DNA from: Strix aluco
Lineage: Eukaryota > Chordata > Aves > Strigiformes > Strigidae
Assembly (NCBI RefSeq): GCF_031877795.1
Contig: NC_133971.1
Location: 9,277,973 to 9,341,972 of the forward strand
Direction: 5' to 3'
DNA: 64,000 nucleotides
A program made the translations under genes and the position numbers. Position 1 is the stretch's first letter, and every line of letters begins with the position of its first letter. Shown here piece by piece: positions 1-14,067 of this stretch. The notes under the pieces were generated by a model. That model saw nothing but the letters and a program-made list of their open reading frames with translations, did no database searches and was not told the origin of the DNA.

Positions 1-3000
1 GCTGTGCGTGGGGCGATCGCCGTCAATCGTGGGGGCATCCTCTCCCTTCCACACACTGACAGTTCATTACACCCACACGCCTCCCGTCAAACGCCTTAAG
101 CCCCTGCTGCCAATCACGCCTCACCTCTCACGATGGCCACAGGAAACCTTTCCCACCAGCAAAGCTGCTACTGCGCACGGGCTCCAAACGCTCTCGCCAG
201 AAATCAGTCCCACGTACACAACGCCTGAAACCAGAGGAGCCGGCAAGGACTCTCCTTCTGCAGCACCAATACTAAGCAACATTTATCCAAGTGGAAGAAC
301 ACAGCCACACCTACAGCCTCCACATCATCCGCCGTCCTCAGGACAGGCGGAAAGAAGGAATAAATAAAAGGTGATAAAAACACTCCAATAAAATGGCCAA
401 AAACATGCAGTCTGGCAGGTTTGAAGTGGCCTGGAATTCTAGGGAGAGCGCTTTGGGGTATTCCAAGGAACCCTCGCCAACCTCCAGGCTTCTCACCAGC
501 ACAAATACCGTTTGGCAGGCACTTAGCTCTACCTGGGACCTTCGTCCCCGCTGGCACCAGCCTCCTCGAGGCAGATGAACGGTTCACCCCATACGTCCTG
601 TATCTACAGGGGAAGCTTCAGCAGAACAGGAAATACGCTCCAGGCTATCAGCCCGCACCCCCTGAAATACAGCTCCGTGACACACAGCCCGGACACGACG
701 TTCCCATTCAAGTCTCTTCAGGGAAATCACAAGGAGAACCCAAACGGGAAGGGCCACATACGGTGGGTGCTAAAGGCTTTCACCACACTGTGGGTACCTC
801 TAGGCTGCCTTTATTAACAACTCGGAGTTGGGCCATCACCTCGGTGAGTGGCAACAGCTAACAAAAAGCGCCCTCTCTACACACGAACTAACAGACAATA
901 CAAAGAGTCTTTGGGGATTTTCCAGGAACTTTCAGCTCTCAATGCATCATCAATTTCAAAAAGTCCATTGGATTCCACAGGTTCAGCTGGTTCTTCTCGT
1001 TCTGTTCTACCTCGTCCTCGGACACCGCTGTTCACTGATGCAGCCTTCGGTCATCGTGGTTACTTCTCTCCTGAACAATCTTCATCATAATTCACTTCTA
1101 GACTTCTGAGAAAAGACTCAAAATGTTTTATTTAACAGAGACTTAATCTGTGTCTAGCTTCTCCATTACCTAGCCTTTCTAAGTTACTTAAACTCTCAGC
1201 GTTGTTCCTAGAGCATCGGTGCATACCGCATTGACCTGTCAGTCTTGTTCCTAGAGCACCTGTGCTCTATTAAACCTGCAAAACAATATCTATTTATCGA
1301 TTATTCCTCCTGTGAATAGTATCCTAAGAGAAAAGAGTTCTCTGAAGCTTGTGCCTTTTACAGACGGTTTCACTACGTTCTTACTTGTACTGTTAAAGAT
1401 TCAGGAAGAGAAAACTGGATGCCCCATTCTCCTCCCCACCGGCACCCACAGTGCTGGGGCTCTGCCATCAGTGCCCTGCCTGCCTGCCTGCCTGCCCGCT
1501 GCCTCCTCCTGCCCGCTGTCTCCCACCACCTCCCGCGACGCCACACGCTCCGGCCGGCCCAGCTCCGGGGACTGTCCCCAGCTCCTCCCAGGGCACGAAG
1601 GAAGCCCTCCCCGACACCTTGGCTGGGCACAAAGGCCTCGCACACCTCCGCACACCCCACCCCACCCCACCCCAAGGAGCTGCAAGATGCATCTCCCACT
1701 CTACCGGCCAGCACCAGAGGCGCTGACGCTGCAGACCGCCACGCCGGCGGGACAAAAAGGAGCTGCCCCGTGGCCCTGCACCCATGGCCACCGTGCGGCC
1801 AATGGCCACCATGCGGCCAACGGCCACCTGGGGCGCCAGGAGCCTCTCCAAGGAGGACCATCACCAAATCCAGGGCAAGCCAGCAAGGGGGAAAAAGCCC
1901 AGAGCGGAAAGAAAGGGGCGCAGGCCAAAAAGGGTGTCCCCGGGCGCTCTCTCATCCCGGTGGTAACCGGGGGCGCCCCTGCGGTCTCCCATCCAGCTAG
2001 TGACCGGGGCCGCTCCTGCTTAGCTTCCCTGACACGCCCCTGCAGGGGAGGGTGGCTACACCCTGGCCCCCGCCAGCACCAGCCCCGGCGCGGCACTTAA
2101 CTCCAGCGGCCCTTCCGCTCCAGCACCTCCACAGCTGCTTTCTACAACCTGCCACGCCTGACACTCTGCCTCCACAAACCCAGCCTAAACAAAAGCCTCT
2201 CACGCTGCCGCCACCCTCCTGGCACCCCAGGACACCACCTTCGCCGCCTCTCGCCTCCACACACACCACTGACGCCCACGGCGCACTTCACCTGACACCT
2301 TGCCGCCCACACGCACCCCAGCCTCGCTCCTCACATTCCCTCGGCAGACTGAGCGGCAACAAGACGGCCAAGGGCCTTCTTTTGCTGCAGGCCCTTGCTG
2401 CTGCCTGCCTTGATCAGCGTCGATCCTACCAGGGGCTGTGCGTGGGGCGATCGCCGTCAATCGTGGGGGCATCCTCTCCCTTCCACACACTGACAGTTCA
2501 TTACACCCACACGCCTCCCGTCAAACGCCTTAAGCCCCTGCTGCCAATCACGCCTCACCTCTCACGATGGCCACAGGAAACCTTTCCCACCAGCAAAGCT
2601 GCTACTGCGCACGGGCTCCAAACGCTCTCGCCAGAAATCAGTCCCACGTACACAACGCCTGAAACCAGAGGAGCCGGCAAGGACTCTCCTTCTGCAGCAC
2701 CAATACTAAGCAACATTTATCCAAGTGGAAGAACACAGCCACACCTACAGCCTCCACATCATCCGCCGTCCTCAGGACAGGCGGAAAGAAGGAATAAATA
2801 AAAGGTGATAAAAACACTCCAATAAAATGGCCAAAAACATGCAGTCTGGCAGGTTTGAAGTGGCCTGGAATTCTAGGGAGAGCGCTTTGGGGTATTCCAA
2901 GGAACCCTCGCCAACCTCCAGGCTTCTCACCAGCACAAATACCGTTTGGCAGGCACTTAGCTCTACCTGGGACCTTCGTCCCCGCTGGCACCAGCCTCCT

Positions 3001-6000
3001 CGAGGCAGATGAACGGTTCACCCCATACGTCCTGTATCTACAGGGGAAGCTTCAGCAGAACAGGAAATACGCTCCAGGCTATCAGCCCGCACCCCCTGAA
3101 ATACAGCTCCGTGACACACAGCCCGGACACGACGTTCCCATTCAAGTCTCTTCAGGGAAATCACAAGGAGAACCCAAACGGGAAGGGCCACATACGGTGG
3201 GTGCTAAAGGCTTTCACCACACTGTGGGTACCTCTAGGCTGCCTTTATTAACAACTCGGAGTTGGGCCATCACCTCGGTGAGTGGCAACAGCTAACAAAA
3301 AGCGCCCTCTCTACACACGAACTAACAGACAATACAAAGAGTCTTTGGGGATTTTCCAGGAACTTTCAGCTCTCAATGCATCATCAATTTCAAAAAGTCC
3401 ATTGGATTCCACAGGTTCAGCTGGTTCTTCTCGTTCTGTTCTACCTCGTCCTCGGACACCGCTGTTCACTGATGCAGCCTTCGGTCATCGTGGTTACTTC
3501 TCTCCTGAACAATCTTCATCATAATTCACTTCTAGACTTCTGAGAAAAGACTCAAAATGTTTTATTTAACAGAGACTTAATCTGTGTCTAGCTTCTCCAT
3601 TACCTAGCCTTTCTAAGTTACTTAAACTCTCAGCGTTGTTCCTAGAGCATCGGTGCATACCGCATTGACCTGTCAGTCTTGTTCCTAGAGCACCTGTGCT
3701 CTATTAAACCTGCAAAACAATATCTATTTATCGATTATTCCTCCTGTGAATAGTATCCTAAGAGAAAAGAGTTCTCTGAAGCTTGTGCCTTTTACAGACG
3801 GTTTCACTACGTTCTTACTTGTACTGTTAAAGATTCAGGAAGAGAAAACTGGATGCCCCATTCTCCTCCCCACCGGCACCCACAGTGCTGGGGCTCTGCC
3901 ATCAGTGCCCTGCCTGCCTGCCTGCCTGCCCGCTGCCTCCTCCTGCCCGCTGTCTCCCACCACCTCCCGCGACGCCACACGCTCCGGCCGGCCCAGCTCC
4001 GGGGACTGTCCCCAGCTCCTCCCAGGGCACGAAGGAAGCCCTCCCCGACACCTTGGCTGGGCACAAAGGCCTCGCACACCTCCGCACACCCCACCCCACC
4101 CCACCCCAAGGAGCTGCAAGATGCATCTCCCACTCTACCGGCCAGCACCAGAGGCGCTGACGCTGCAGACCGCCACGCCGGCGGGACAAAAAGGAGCTGC
4201 CCCGTGGCCCTGCACCCATGGCCACCGTGCGGCCAATGGCCACCATGCGGCCAACGGCCACCTGGGGCGCCAGGAGCCTCTCCAAGGAGGACCATCACCA
4301 AATCCAGGGCAAGCCAGCAAGGGGGAAAAAGCCCAGAGCGGAAAGAAAGGGGCGCAGGCCAAAAAGGGTGTCCCCGGGCGCTCTCTCATCCCGGTGGTAA
4401 CCGGGGGCGCCCCTGCGGTCTCCCATCCAGCTAGTGACCGGGGCCGCTCCTGCTTAGCTTCCCTGACACGCCCCTGCAGGGGAGGGTGGCTACACCCTGG
4501 CCCCCGCCAGCACCAGCCCCGGCGCGGCACTTAACTCCAGCGGCCCTTCCGCTCCAGCACCTCCACAGCTGCTTTCTACAACCTGCCACGCCTGACACTC
4601 TGCCTCCACAAACCCAGCCTAAACAAAAGCCTCTCACGCTGCCGCCACCCTCCTGGCACCCCAGGACACCACCTTCGCCGCCTCTCGCCTCCACACACAC
4701 CACTGACGCCCACGGCGCACTTCACCTGACACCTTGCCGCCCACACGCACCCCAGCCTCGCTCCTCACATTCCCTCGGCAGACTGAGCGGCAACAAGACG
4801 GCCAAGGGCCTTCTTTTGCTGCAGGCCCTTGCTGCTGCCTGCCTTGATCAGCGTCGATCCTACCAGGGGCTGTGCGTGGGGCGATCGCCGTCAATCGTGG
4901 GGGCATCCTCTCCCTTCCACACACTGACAGTTCATTACACCCACACGCCTCCCGTCAAACGCCTTAAGCCCCTGCTGCCAATCACGCCTCACCTCTCACG
5001 ATGGCCACAGGAAACCTTTCCCACCAGCAAAGCTGCTACTGCGCACGGGCTCCAAACGCTCTCGCCAGAAATCAGTCCCACGTACACAACGCCTGAAACC
5101 AGAGGAGCCGGCAAGCACTCTCCTTCTGCAGCACCAATACTAAGCAACATTTATCCAAGTGGAAGAACACAGCCACACCTACAGCCTCCACATCATCCGC
5201 CGTCCTCAGGACAGGCGGAAAGAAGGAATAAATAAAAGGTGATAAAAACACTCCAATAAAATGGCCAAAAACATGCAGTCTGGCAGGTTTGAAGTGGCCT
5301 GGAATTCTAGGGAGAGCGCTTTGGGGTATTCCAAGGAACCCTCGCCAACCTCCAGGCTTCTCACCAGCACAAATACCGTTTGGCAGGCACTTAGCTCTAC
5401 CTGGGACCTTCGTCCCCGCTGGCACCAGCCTCCTCGAGGCAGATGAACGGTTCACCCCATACGTCCTGTATCTACAGGGGAAGCTTCAGCAGAACAGGAA
5501 ATACGCTCCAGGCTATCAGCCCGCACCCCCTGAAATACAGCTCCGTGACACACAGCCCGGACACGACGTTCCCATTCAAGTCTCTTCAGGGAAATCACAA
5601 GGAGAACCCAAACGGGAAGGGCCACATACGGTGGGTGCTAAAGGCTTTCACCACACTGTGGGTACCTCTAGGCTGCCTTTATTAACAACTCGGAGTTGGG
5701 CCATCACCTCGGTGAGTGGCAACAGCTAACAAAAAGCGCCCTCTCTACACACGAACTAACAGACAATACAAAGAGTCTTTGGGGATTTTCCAGGAACTTT
5801 CAGCTCTCAATGCATCATCAATTTCAAAAAGTCCATTGGATTCCACAGGTTCAGCTGGTTCTTCTCGTTCTGTTCTACCTCGTCCTCGGACACCGCTGTT
5901 CACTGATGCAGCCTTCGGTCATCGTGGTTACTTCTCTCCTGAACAATCTTCATCATAATTCACTTCTAGACTTCTGAGAAAAGACTCAAAATGTTTTATT

Positions 6001-9000
6001 TAACAGAGACTTAATCTGTGTCTAGCTTCTCCATTACCTAGCCTTTCTAAGTTACTTAAACTCTCAGCGTTGTTCCTAGAGCATCGGTGCATACCGCATT
6101 GACCTGTCAGTCTTGTTCCTAGAGCACCTGTGCTCTATTAAACCTGCAAAACAATATCTATTTATCGATTATTCCTCCTGTGAATAGTATCCTAAGAGAA
6201 AAGAGTTCTCTGAAGCTTGTGCCTTTTACAGACGGTTTCACTACGTTCTTACTTGTACTGTTAAAGATTCAGGAAGAGAAAACTGGATGCCCCATTCTCC
6301 TCCCCACCGGCACCCACAGTGCTGGGGCTCTGCCATCAGTGCCCTGCCTGCCTGCCTGCCTGCCCGCTGCCTCCTCCTGCCCGCTGTCTCCCACCACCTC
6401 CCGCGACGCCACACGCTCCGGCCGGCCCAGCTCCGGGGACTGTCCCCAGCTCCTCCCAGGGCACGAAGGAAGCCCTCCCCGACACCTTGGCTGGGCACAA
6501 AGGCCTCGCACACCTCCGCACACCCCACCCCACCCCACCCCAAGGAGCTGCAAGATGCATCTCCCACTCTACCGGCCAGCACCAGAGGCGCTGACGCTGC
6601 AGACCGCCACGCCGGCGGGACAAAAAGGAGCTGCCCCGTGGCCCTGCACCCATGGCCACCGTGCGGCCAATGGCCACCATGCGGCCAACGGCCACCTGGG
6701 GCGCCAGGAGCCTCTCCAAGGAGGACCATCACCAAATCCAGGGCAAGCCAGCAAGGGGGAAAAAGCCCAGAGCGGAAAGAAAGGGGCGCAGGCCAAAAAG
6801 GGTGTCCCCGGGCGCTCTCTCATCCCGGTGGTAACCGGGGGCGCCCCTGCGGTCTCCCATCCAGCTAGTGACCGGGGCCGCTCCTGCTTAGCTTCCCTGA
6901 CACGCCCCTGCAGGGGAGGGTGGCTACACCCTGGCCCCCGCCAGCACCAGCCCCGGCGCGGCACTTAACTCCAGCGGCCCTTCCGCTCCAGCACCTCCAC
7001 AGCTGCTTTCTACAACCTGCCACGCCTGACACTCTGCCTCCACAAACCCAGCCTAAACAAAAGCCTCTCACGCTGCCGCCACCCTCCTGGCACCCCAGGA
7101 CACCACCTTCGCCGCCTCTCGCCTCCACACACACCACTGACGCCCACGGCGCACTTCACCTGACACCTTGCCGCCCACACGCACCCCAGCCTCGCTCCTC
7201 ACATTCCCTCGGCAGACTGAGCGGCAACAAGACGGCCAAGGGCCTTCTTTTGCTGCAGGCCCTTGCTGCTGCCTGCCTTGATCAGCGTCGATCCTACCAG
7301 GGGCTGTGCGTGGGGCGATCGCCGTCAATCGTGGGGGCATCCTCTCCCTTCCACACACTGACAGTTCATTACACCCACACGCCTCCCGTCAAACGCCTTA
7401 AGCCCCTGCTGCCAATCACGCCTCACCTCTCACGATGGCCACAGGAAACCTTTCCCACCAGCAAAGCTGCTACTGCGCACGGGCTCCAAACGCTCTCGCC
7501 AGAAATCAGTCCCACGTACACAACGCCTGAAACCAGAGGAGCCGGCAAGGACTCTCCTTCTGCAGCACCAATACTAAGCAACATTTATCCAAGTGGAAGA
7601 ACACAGCCACACCTACAGCCTCCACATCATCCGCCGTCCTCAGGACAGGCGGAAAGAAGGAATAAATAAAAGGTGATAAAAACACTCCAATAAAATGGCC
7701 AAAAACATGCAGTCTGGCAGGTTTGAAGTGGCCTGGAATTCTAGGGAGAGCGCTTTGGGGTATTCCAAGGAACCCTCGCCAACCTCCAGGCTTCTCACCA
7801 GCACAAATACCGTTTGGCAGGCACTTAGCTCTACCTGGGACCTTCGTCCCCGCTGGCACCAGCCTCCTCGAGGCAGATGAACGGTTCACCCCATACGTCC
7901 TGTATCTACAGGGGAAGCTTCAGCAGAACAGGAAATACGCTCCAGGCTATCAGCCCGCACCCCCTGAAATACAGCTCCGTGACACACAGCCCGGACACGA
8001 CGTTCCCATTCAAGTCTCTTCAGGGAAATCACAAGGAGAACCCAAACGGGAAGGGCCACATACGGTGGGTGCTAAAGGCTTTCACCACACTGTGGGTACC
8101 TCTAGGCTGCCTTTATTAACAACTCGGAGTTGGGCCATCACCTCGGTGAGTGGCAACAGCTAACAAAAAGCGCCCTCTCTACACACGAACTAACAGACAA
8201 TACAAAGAGTCTTTGGGGATTTTCCAGGAACTTTCAGCTCTCAATGCATCATCAATTTCAAAAAGTCCATTGGATTCCACAGGTTCAGCTGGTTCTTCTC
8301 GTTCTGTTCTACCTCGTCCTCGGACACCGCTGTTCACTGATGCAGCCTTCGGTCATCGTGGTTACTTCTCTCCTGAACAATCTTCATCATAATTCACTTC
8401 TAGACTTCTGAGAAAAGACTCAAAATGTTTTATTTAACAGAGACTTAATCTGTGTCTAGCTTCTCCATTACCTAGCCTTTCTAAGTTACTTAAACTCTCA
8501 GCGTTGTTCCTAGAGCATCGGTGCATACCGCATTGACCTGTCAGTCTTGTTCCTAGAGCACCTGTGCTCTATTAAACCTGCAAAACAATATCTATTTATC
8601 GATTATTCCTCCTGTGAATAGTATCCTAAGAGAAAAGAGTTCTCTGAAGCTTGTGCCTTTTACAGACGGTTTCACTACGTTCTTACTTGTACTGTTAAAG
8701 ATTCAGGAAGAGAAAACTGGATGCCCCATTCTCCTCCCCACCGGCACCCACAGTGCTGGGGCTCTGCCATCAGTGCCCTGCCTGCCTGCCTGCCTGCCCG
8801 CTGCCTCCTCCTGCCCGCTGTCTCCCACCACCTCCCGCGACGCCACACGCTCCGGCCGGCCCAGCTCCGGGGACTGTCCCCAGCTCCTCCCAGGGCACGA
8901 AGGAAGCCCTCCCCGACACCTTGGCTGGGCACAAAGGCCTCGCACACCTCCGCACACCCCACCCCACCCCACCCCAAGGAGCTGCAAGATGCATCTCCCA

Positions 9001-11152
9001 CTCTACCGGCCAGCACCAGAGGCGCTGACGCTGCAGACCGCCACGCCGGCGGGACAAAAAGGAGCTGCCCCGTGGCCCTGCACCCATGGCCACCGTGCGG
9101 CCAATGGCCACCATGCGGCCAACGGCCACCTGGGGCGCCAGGAGCCTCTCCAAGGAGGACCATCACCAAATCCAGGGCAAGCCAGCAAGGGGAAAAAGCC
9201 CAGAGCGGAAAGAAAGGGGCGCAGGCCAAAAAGGGTGTCCCCGGGCGCTCTCTCATCCCGGTGGTAACCGGGGGCGCCCCTGCGGTCTCCCATCCAGCTA
9301 GTGACCGGGGCCGCTCCTGCTTAGCTTCCCTGACACGCCCCTGCAGGGGAGGGTGGCTACACCCTGGCCCCCGCCAGCACCAGCCCCGGCGCGGCACTTA
9401 ACTCCAGCGGCCCTTCCGCTCCAGCACCTCCACAGCTGCTTTCTACAACCTGCCACGCCTGACACTCTGCCTCCACAAACCCAGCCTAAACAAAAGCCTC
9501 TCACGCTGCCGCCACCCTCCTGGCACCCCAGGACACCACCTTCGCCGCCTCTCGCCTCCACACACACCACTGACGCCCACGGCGCACTTCACCTGACACC
9601 TTGCCGCCCACACGCACCCCAGCCTCGCTCCTCACATTCCCTCGGCAGACTGAGCGGCAACAAGACGGCCAAGGGCCTTCTTTTGCTGCAGGCCCTTGCT
9701 GCTGCCTGCCTTGATCAGCGTCGATCCTACCAGGGGCTGTGCGTGGGGCGATCGCCGTCAATCGTGGGGGCATCCTCTCCCTTCCACACACTGACAGTTC
9801 ATTACACCCACACGCCTCCCGTCAAACGCCTTAAGCCCCTGCTGCCAATCACGCCTCACCTCTCACGATGGCCACAGGAAACCTTTCCCACCAGCAAAGC
9901 TGCTACTGCGCACGGGCTCCAAACGCTCTCGCCAGAAATCAGTCCCACGTACACAACGCCTGAAACCAGAGGAGCCGGCAAGCACTCTCCTTCTGCAGCA
10001 CCAATACTAAGCAACATTTATCCAAGTGGAAGAACACAGCCACACCTACAGCCTCCACATCATCCGCCGTCCTCAGGACAGGCGGAAAGAAGGAATAAAT
10101 AAAAGGTGATAAAAACACTCCAATAAAATGGCCAAAAACATGCAGTCTGGCAGGTTTGAAGTGGCCTGGAATTCTAGGGAGAGCGCTTTGGGGTATTCCA
10201 AGGAACCCTCGCCAACCTCCAGGCTTCTCACCAGCACAAATACCGTTTGGCAGGCACTTAGCTCTACCTGGGACCTTCGTCCCCGCTGGCACCAGCCTCC
10301 TCGAGGCAGATGAACGGTTCACCCCATACGTCCTGTATCTACAGGGGAAGCTTCAGCAGAACAGGAAATACGCTCCAGGCTATCAGCCCGCACCCCTGAA
10401 ATACAGCTCCGTGACACACAGCCCGGACACGACGTTCCCATTCAAGTCTCTTCAGGGAAATCACAAGGAGAACCCAAACGGGAAGGGCCACATACGGTGG
10501 GTGCTAAAGGCTTTCACCACACTGTGGGTACCTCTAGGCTGCCTTTATTAACAACTCGGAGTTGGGCCATCACCTCGGTGAGTGGCAACAGCTAACAAAA
10601 AGCGCCCTCTCTACACACGAACTAACAGACAATACAAAGAGTCTTTGGGATTTTCCAGGAACTTTCAGCTCTCAATGCATCATCAATTTCAAAAAGTCCA
10701 TTGGATTCCACAGGTTCAGCTGGTTCTTCTCGTTCTGTTCTACCTCGTCCTCGGACACCGCTGTTCACTGATGCAGCCTTCGGTCATCGTGGTTACTTCT
10801 CTCCTGAACAATCTTCATCATAATTCACTTCTAGACTTCTGAGAAAAGACTCAAAATGTTTTATTTAACAGAGACTTAATCTGTGTCTAGCTTCTCCATT
10901 ACCTAGCCTTTCTAAGTTACTTAAACTCTCAGCGTTGTTCCTAGAGCATCGGTGCATACCGCATTGACCTGTCAGTCTTGTTCCTAGAGCACCTGTGCTC
11001 TATTAAACCTGCAAAACAATATCTATTTATCGATTATTCCTCCTGTGAATAGTATCCTAAGAGAAAAGAGTTCTCTGAAGCTTGTGCCTTTTACAGACGG
11101 TTTCACTACGTTCTTACTTGTACTGTTAAAGATTCAGGAAGAGAAAACTGGA
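1..11152. repeat. 2,434-bp macrosatellite, 4.6 tandem copies
   Basis: Direct reading shows the same 2,434-bp unit starting at 1, 2435, 4869, 7303 and 9736; the last copy is cut by the assembly gap. The copies are almost identical: one recurrent G/C variant (C at about 5116 and 9983, G in the other three copies) and three one-base homopolymer losses confined to the last stretch. Each unit has a GC-rich part with proline-rich open frames, a middle part with CpGs, and an AT-rich part near unit positions 1110-1400 that contains two versions of a TTGTTCCTAGAGCA motif. A run of GCCTGCCT repeats lies near unit position 1480. Several frames stay open for 80-262 codons on both strands, but none has a domain I recognise, and open frames on both strands are expected in GC-rich DNA. 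I do not recognise the unit as a named avian satellite. Confidence 0.97.
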
Positions 11153-11352
11153 NNNNNNNNNNNNNNNNNNNNNNNNNNNNNNNNNNNNNNNNNNNNNNNN
11201 NNNNNNNNNNNNNNNNNNNNNNNNNNNNNNNNNNNNNNNNNNNNNNNNNNNNNNNNNNNNNNNNNNNNNNNNNNNNNNNNNNNNNNNNNNNNNNNNNNNN
11301 NNNNNNNNNNNNNNNNNNNNNNNNNNNNNNNNNNNNNNNNNNNNNNNNNNNN
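11153..11352. other. Assembly gap of exactly 200 N
   Basis: A run of 200 N joins the truncated last macrosatellite copy to AT-rich sequence of a different character. The round number suggests a scaffolding placeholder and not a measured length, so the true copy number of the array and the adjacency of the two sides are both unknown. Confidence 0.99.
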
Positions 11353-14067
11353 TAATTACCTCTCAAAGCAATGCGCTGTTTCATCAGTTCCATGCTAACT
11401 TTACTTGTCCTAAGAAGAAATCCAACACTTACCAGTCTTTCTAGTCATGAATGCTCTGGTGTTTCTACGCTTTCTGAATTTTAACAACCTCCATGTTAAA
11501 AAGGAAAAAAGTTATTAAAAATATATAATGAACTACCCAAATATTGACTAACAGCCAACATGAGAAACAAACCCAATTAATGTAACAATGTGAGACACAA
11601 TATGCTAATAGCATATAAGATATGTGAATAGGACAAAACACTTCAGGAATTATCCAACATAAGCAGTAACATTATGCCTACAATTTCGTGATGCCTTAGC
11701 TAAATTTATAAAGAAAAGCAATTAGGTTTTATCATTAAAATACTTACAAAAACACAGAAGTTCTTAGGAGAAACTGTACTGTTAATAATGTTTTAGAACA
11801 GGTATGAAGCACTTTTTCAGTTTCTAACAGTTCTACTACAAAAATCAACAAGATAGGAGCTTCTGACCAATTAGCTGAAATATTATATTGCGAAAATCAG
11901 AACACCTTCCACACTGTCTCCCCAAATGAATTCAGTTTCTCTAAAATACAAATTTAGAGATGGACAACTCACATAGTGCAAACTTTACCTGTTTCAATAA
12001 TTGGTGTTAACCTATACTGATGACAAACTTCAGAAGAGGGAGGAAAAAAAGCAAGAAAAGCTAAGCAAGTTTGTAATTCCTGTTATTTTAGGGCACTGAC
12101 TCCCAGTTAGGAACAATTTGTATTAGGACAGCTGATGAGAACACCACCTCTCGCCACACCCCTCCCTGCTCCTGTGTCACAGACGACTGAGCTCCCCACC
12201 AAGCAGACCCTGAACCATGGCAGTAGGCATACCATTGCTGGCACGAAGTTCAGTTTTCCTTAAACTTCCTTAAATTTTCAGGGGTATGAACAGCCTACAG
12301 CTCAGTCTGCACAGTACGGAAAAAGGGAAATCTTGTTATCCATCCAAATGCAAGTCACTTCTTGCTTCTACGTCAGAGCCTGCAGTGCAGAGCCTTGGTC
12401 CAGCTTCATGCCTGGTTCAGCTGTACTGGCTCAAGTGCTTGGAGAGTAGGAGGTGGATTTTTGTTTTTAATGTTTTGCTTTTTTAAAGAATCATTTAGGG
12501 GATTTCCACTGGAGCATTCCTCACTGAAATTTTAGAAATTGACTTTCCGCTTTAATGAAAAAAAGCTTACATCAATGAGAACTTGTTGTTTCTTTTAACA
12601 TGAGTGACAAGATGGCTTGAAAACAGTTGAATACTCATGAGACAAAATTAATTTTTTTTTTTCCTCCAGTGAGCATGTTTCCAATGAAGAATTTAGCCTG
12701 AGCACTCTCCCTTTTCTTGAGCAATAACACTTTTTTAGCTTTAGAATAGCGAAAACTTCAAAAGGACTCTAGATATCCCATTTCTACATCCTTCAGACAA
12801 ATCTTTTGGGGTCAGAGCTGGACTTCCAATTAAACCTCAGATTTTTGGCTCAATGCTGCAAGAAGACATTAACAGTAGGAACAATGGGAGAGAAGGAGGA
12901 GGGAAGAATGGTCAAGAAACACAATGTCTCTACATTCTAGACACAAGTATGAAGAAATTGAAGTATTTAAGTAGCAGCAAGAATCTCGGAAAGATCTGCA
13001 CCCCTCCCCCCGATTTCTGCATCAAGAACGCTCTATATCCAGACACCGCTCAGGCCCTGACTCTTCCTCAGACATGCAGCACTTCCCCGCTGCATGGGGC
13101 CTGACACCCCAGGGCCCATGTGGCCGCAACAGGGGTTTACTCCAGGTGTCAGAAGCCAGCCTCCCTGCAGTGTACTTAAACCAAGGACAGCCAGCTGCTG
13201 ACGACATAGGGTTGAAAGCCTGTCCCATTAAGGCTCTCTGGGGATGCAACACAGAAACCTCTCTTTGAAATGGGAGAAAGCAATGCATTCAACATCACCA
13301 CCTTAATCCTCCTAGTTTTGCCAATTTTTTCCTCCATGTTGAATGTAGTTCAAATGCCAAAGAGCCTAAAGTACCCATCAGAGTAACAGATAAGGAAGAT
13401 TAGAGCATTTTGGTTACTTTTTCTTAATCTCTCTGGTCAATTAATATGCAATGGCCAGATATATGCCCAGGTCAAACAGTCCCCTAAAGGCTCTTCTTTC
13501 AACGCTATCTTTCCAAATACCTCTGAAGAGATGAGCAGGGGAAAAACAAGGGTGAGAGGAACACAGGGAGATGTAATGGGGAGAAACGGGGCAAGAGGAT
13601 TTCATGTTTTGGAATGTCCTTGTGGACAAGACACTGTGAGCATAGAGAACACTAAAAACTGTCACACTGTTTGTAGCATTTCCCTGCTTTCACCTGCATT
13701 CACAATTAAACATCAACAGCTTCCCAACTCTTGCCTGCATTAACTCTCCCACTGCTCTGGCACACAGAGACCCAGATAAAGGGAATTATACAGTAGCTAA
13801 TCAAAGCTACACTTGCAAAAGGAAAGAGAATTTCCCAAGTACAGAAATTACTAAACCCCATTAAATTTGACTTATTTAGGCATTCTTCATAAACATGTGC
13901 CACAGGCAGACATCTCAATTGCCTGTCTGCCTACTTTGTGCCAAGGCAGCAGTGCAGCATACCACAAGAACTCAATGAGTTGTGACATCAGGTCAGGGCA
14001 TTATATGACCGTGGCCAATTTAAACGCACCTTGTGACAGCCTGATTTAATGACAGCACTCTGGGGAA
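11353..14067. other. AT-rich non-coding stretch
   Basis: No gene is recognised. Just right of the gap, a minus-strand open frame of about 28 codons (about 11360-11444) ends at a GT that could be a splice donor; its last part reads MELMKQRIALR. It might be an exon of an unknown gene, but the acceptor is uncertain. The rest has scattered short chance frames only, including an 88-codon minus-strand frame at 13022-13288 with no known domain. Confidence 0.6.

Noticed and set aside
8-9401. Recurrent open frames of 90-262 codons in each macrosatellite unit
   Set aside because: Frames are open on both strands in GC-rich DNA, have no recognised domain, and one is altered by single homopolymer changes between copies. 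A transcript would be needed to call a gene.
1-11152. CRISPR array or bacterial-type direct repeats
   Set aside because: The unit is 2.4 kb, without spacers, in a vertebrate genome.
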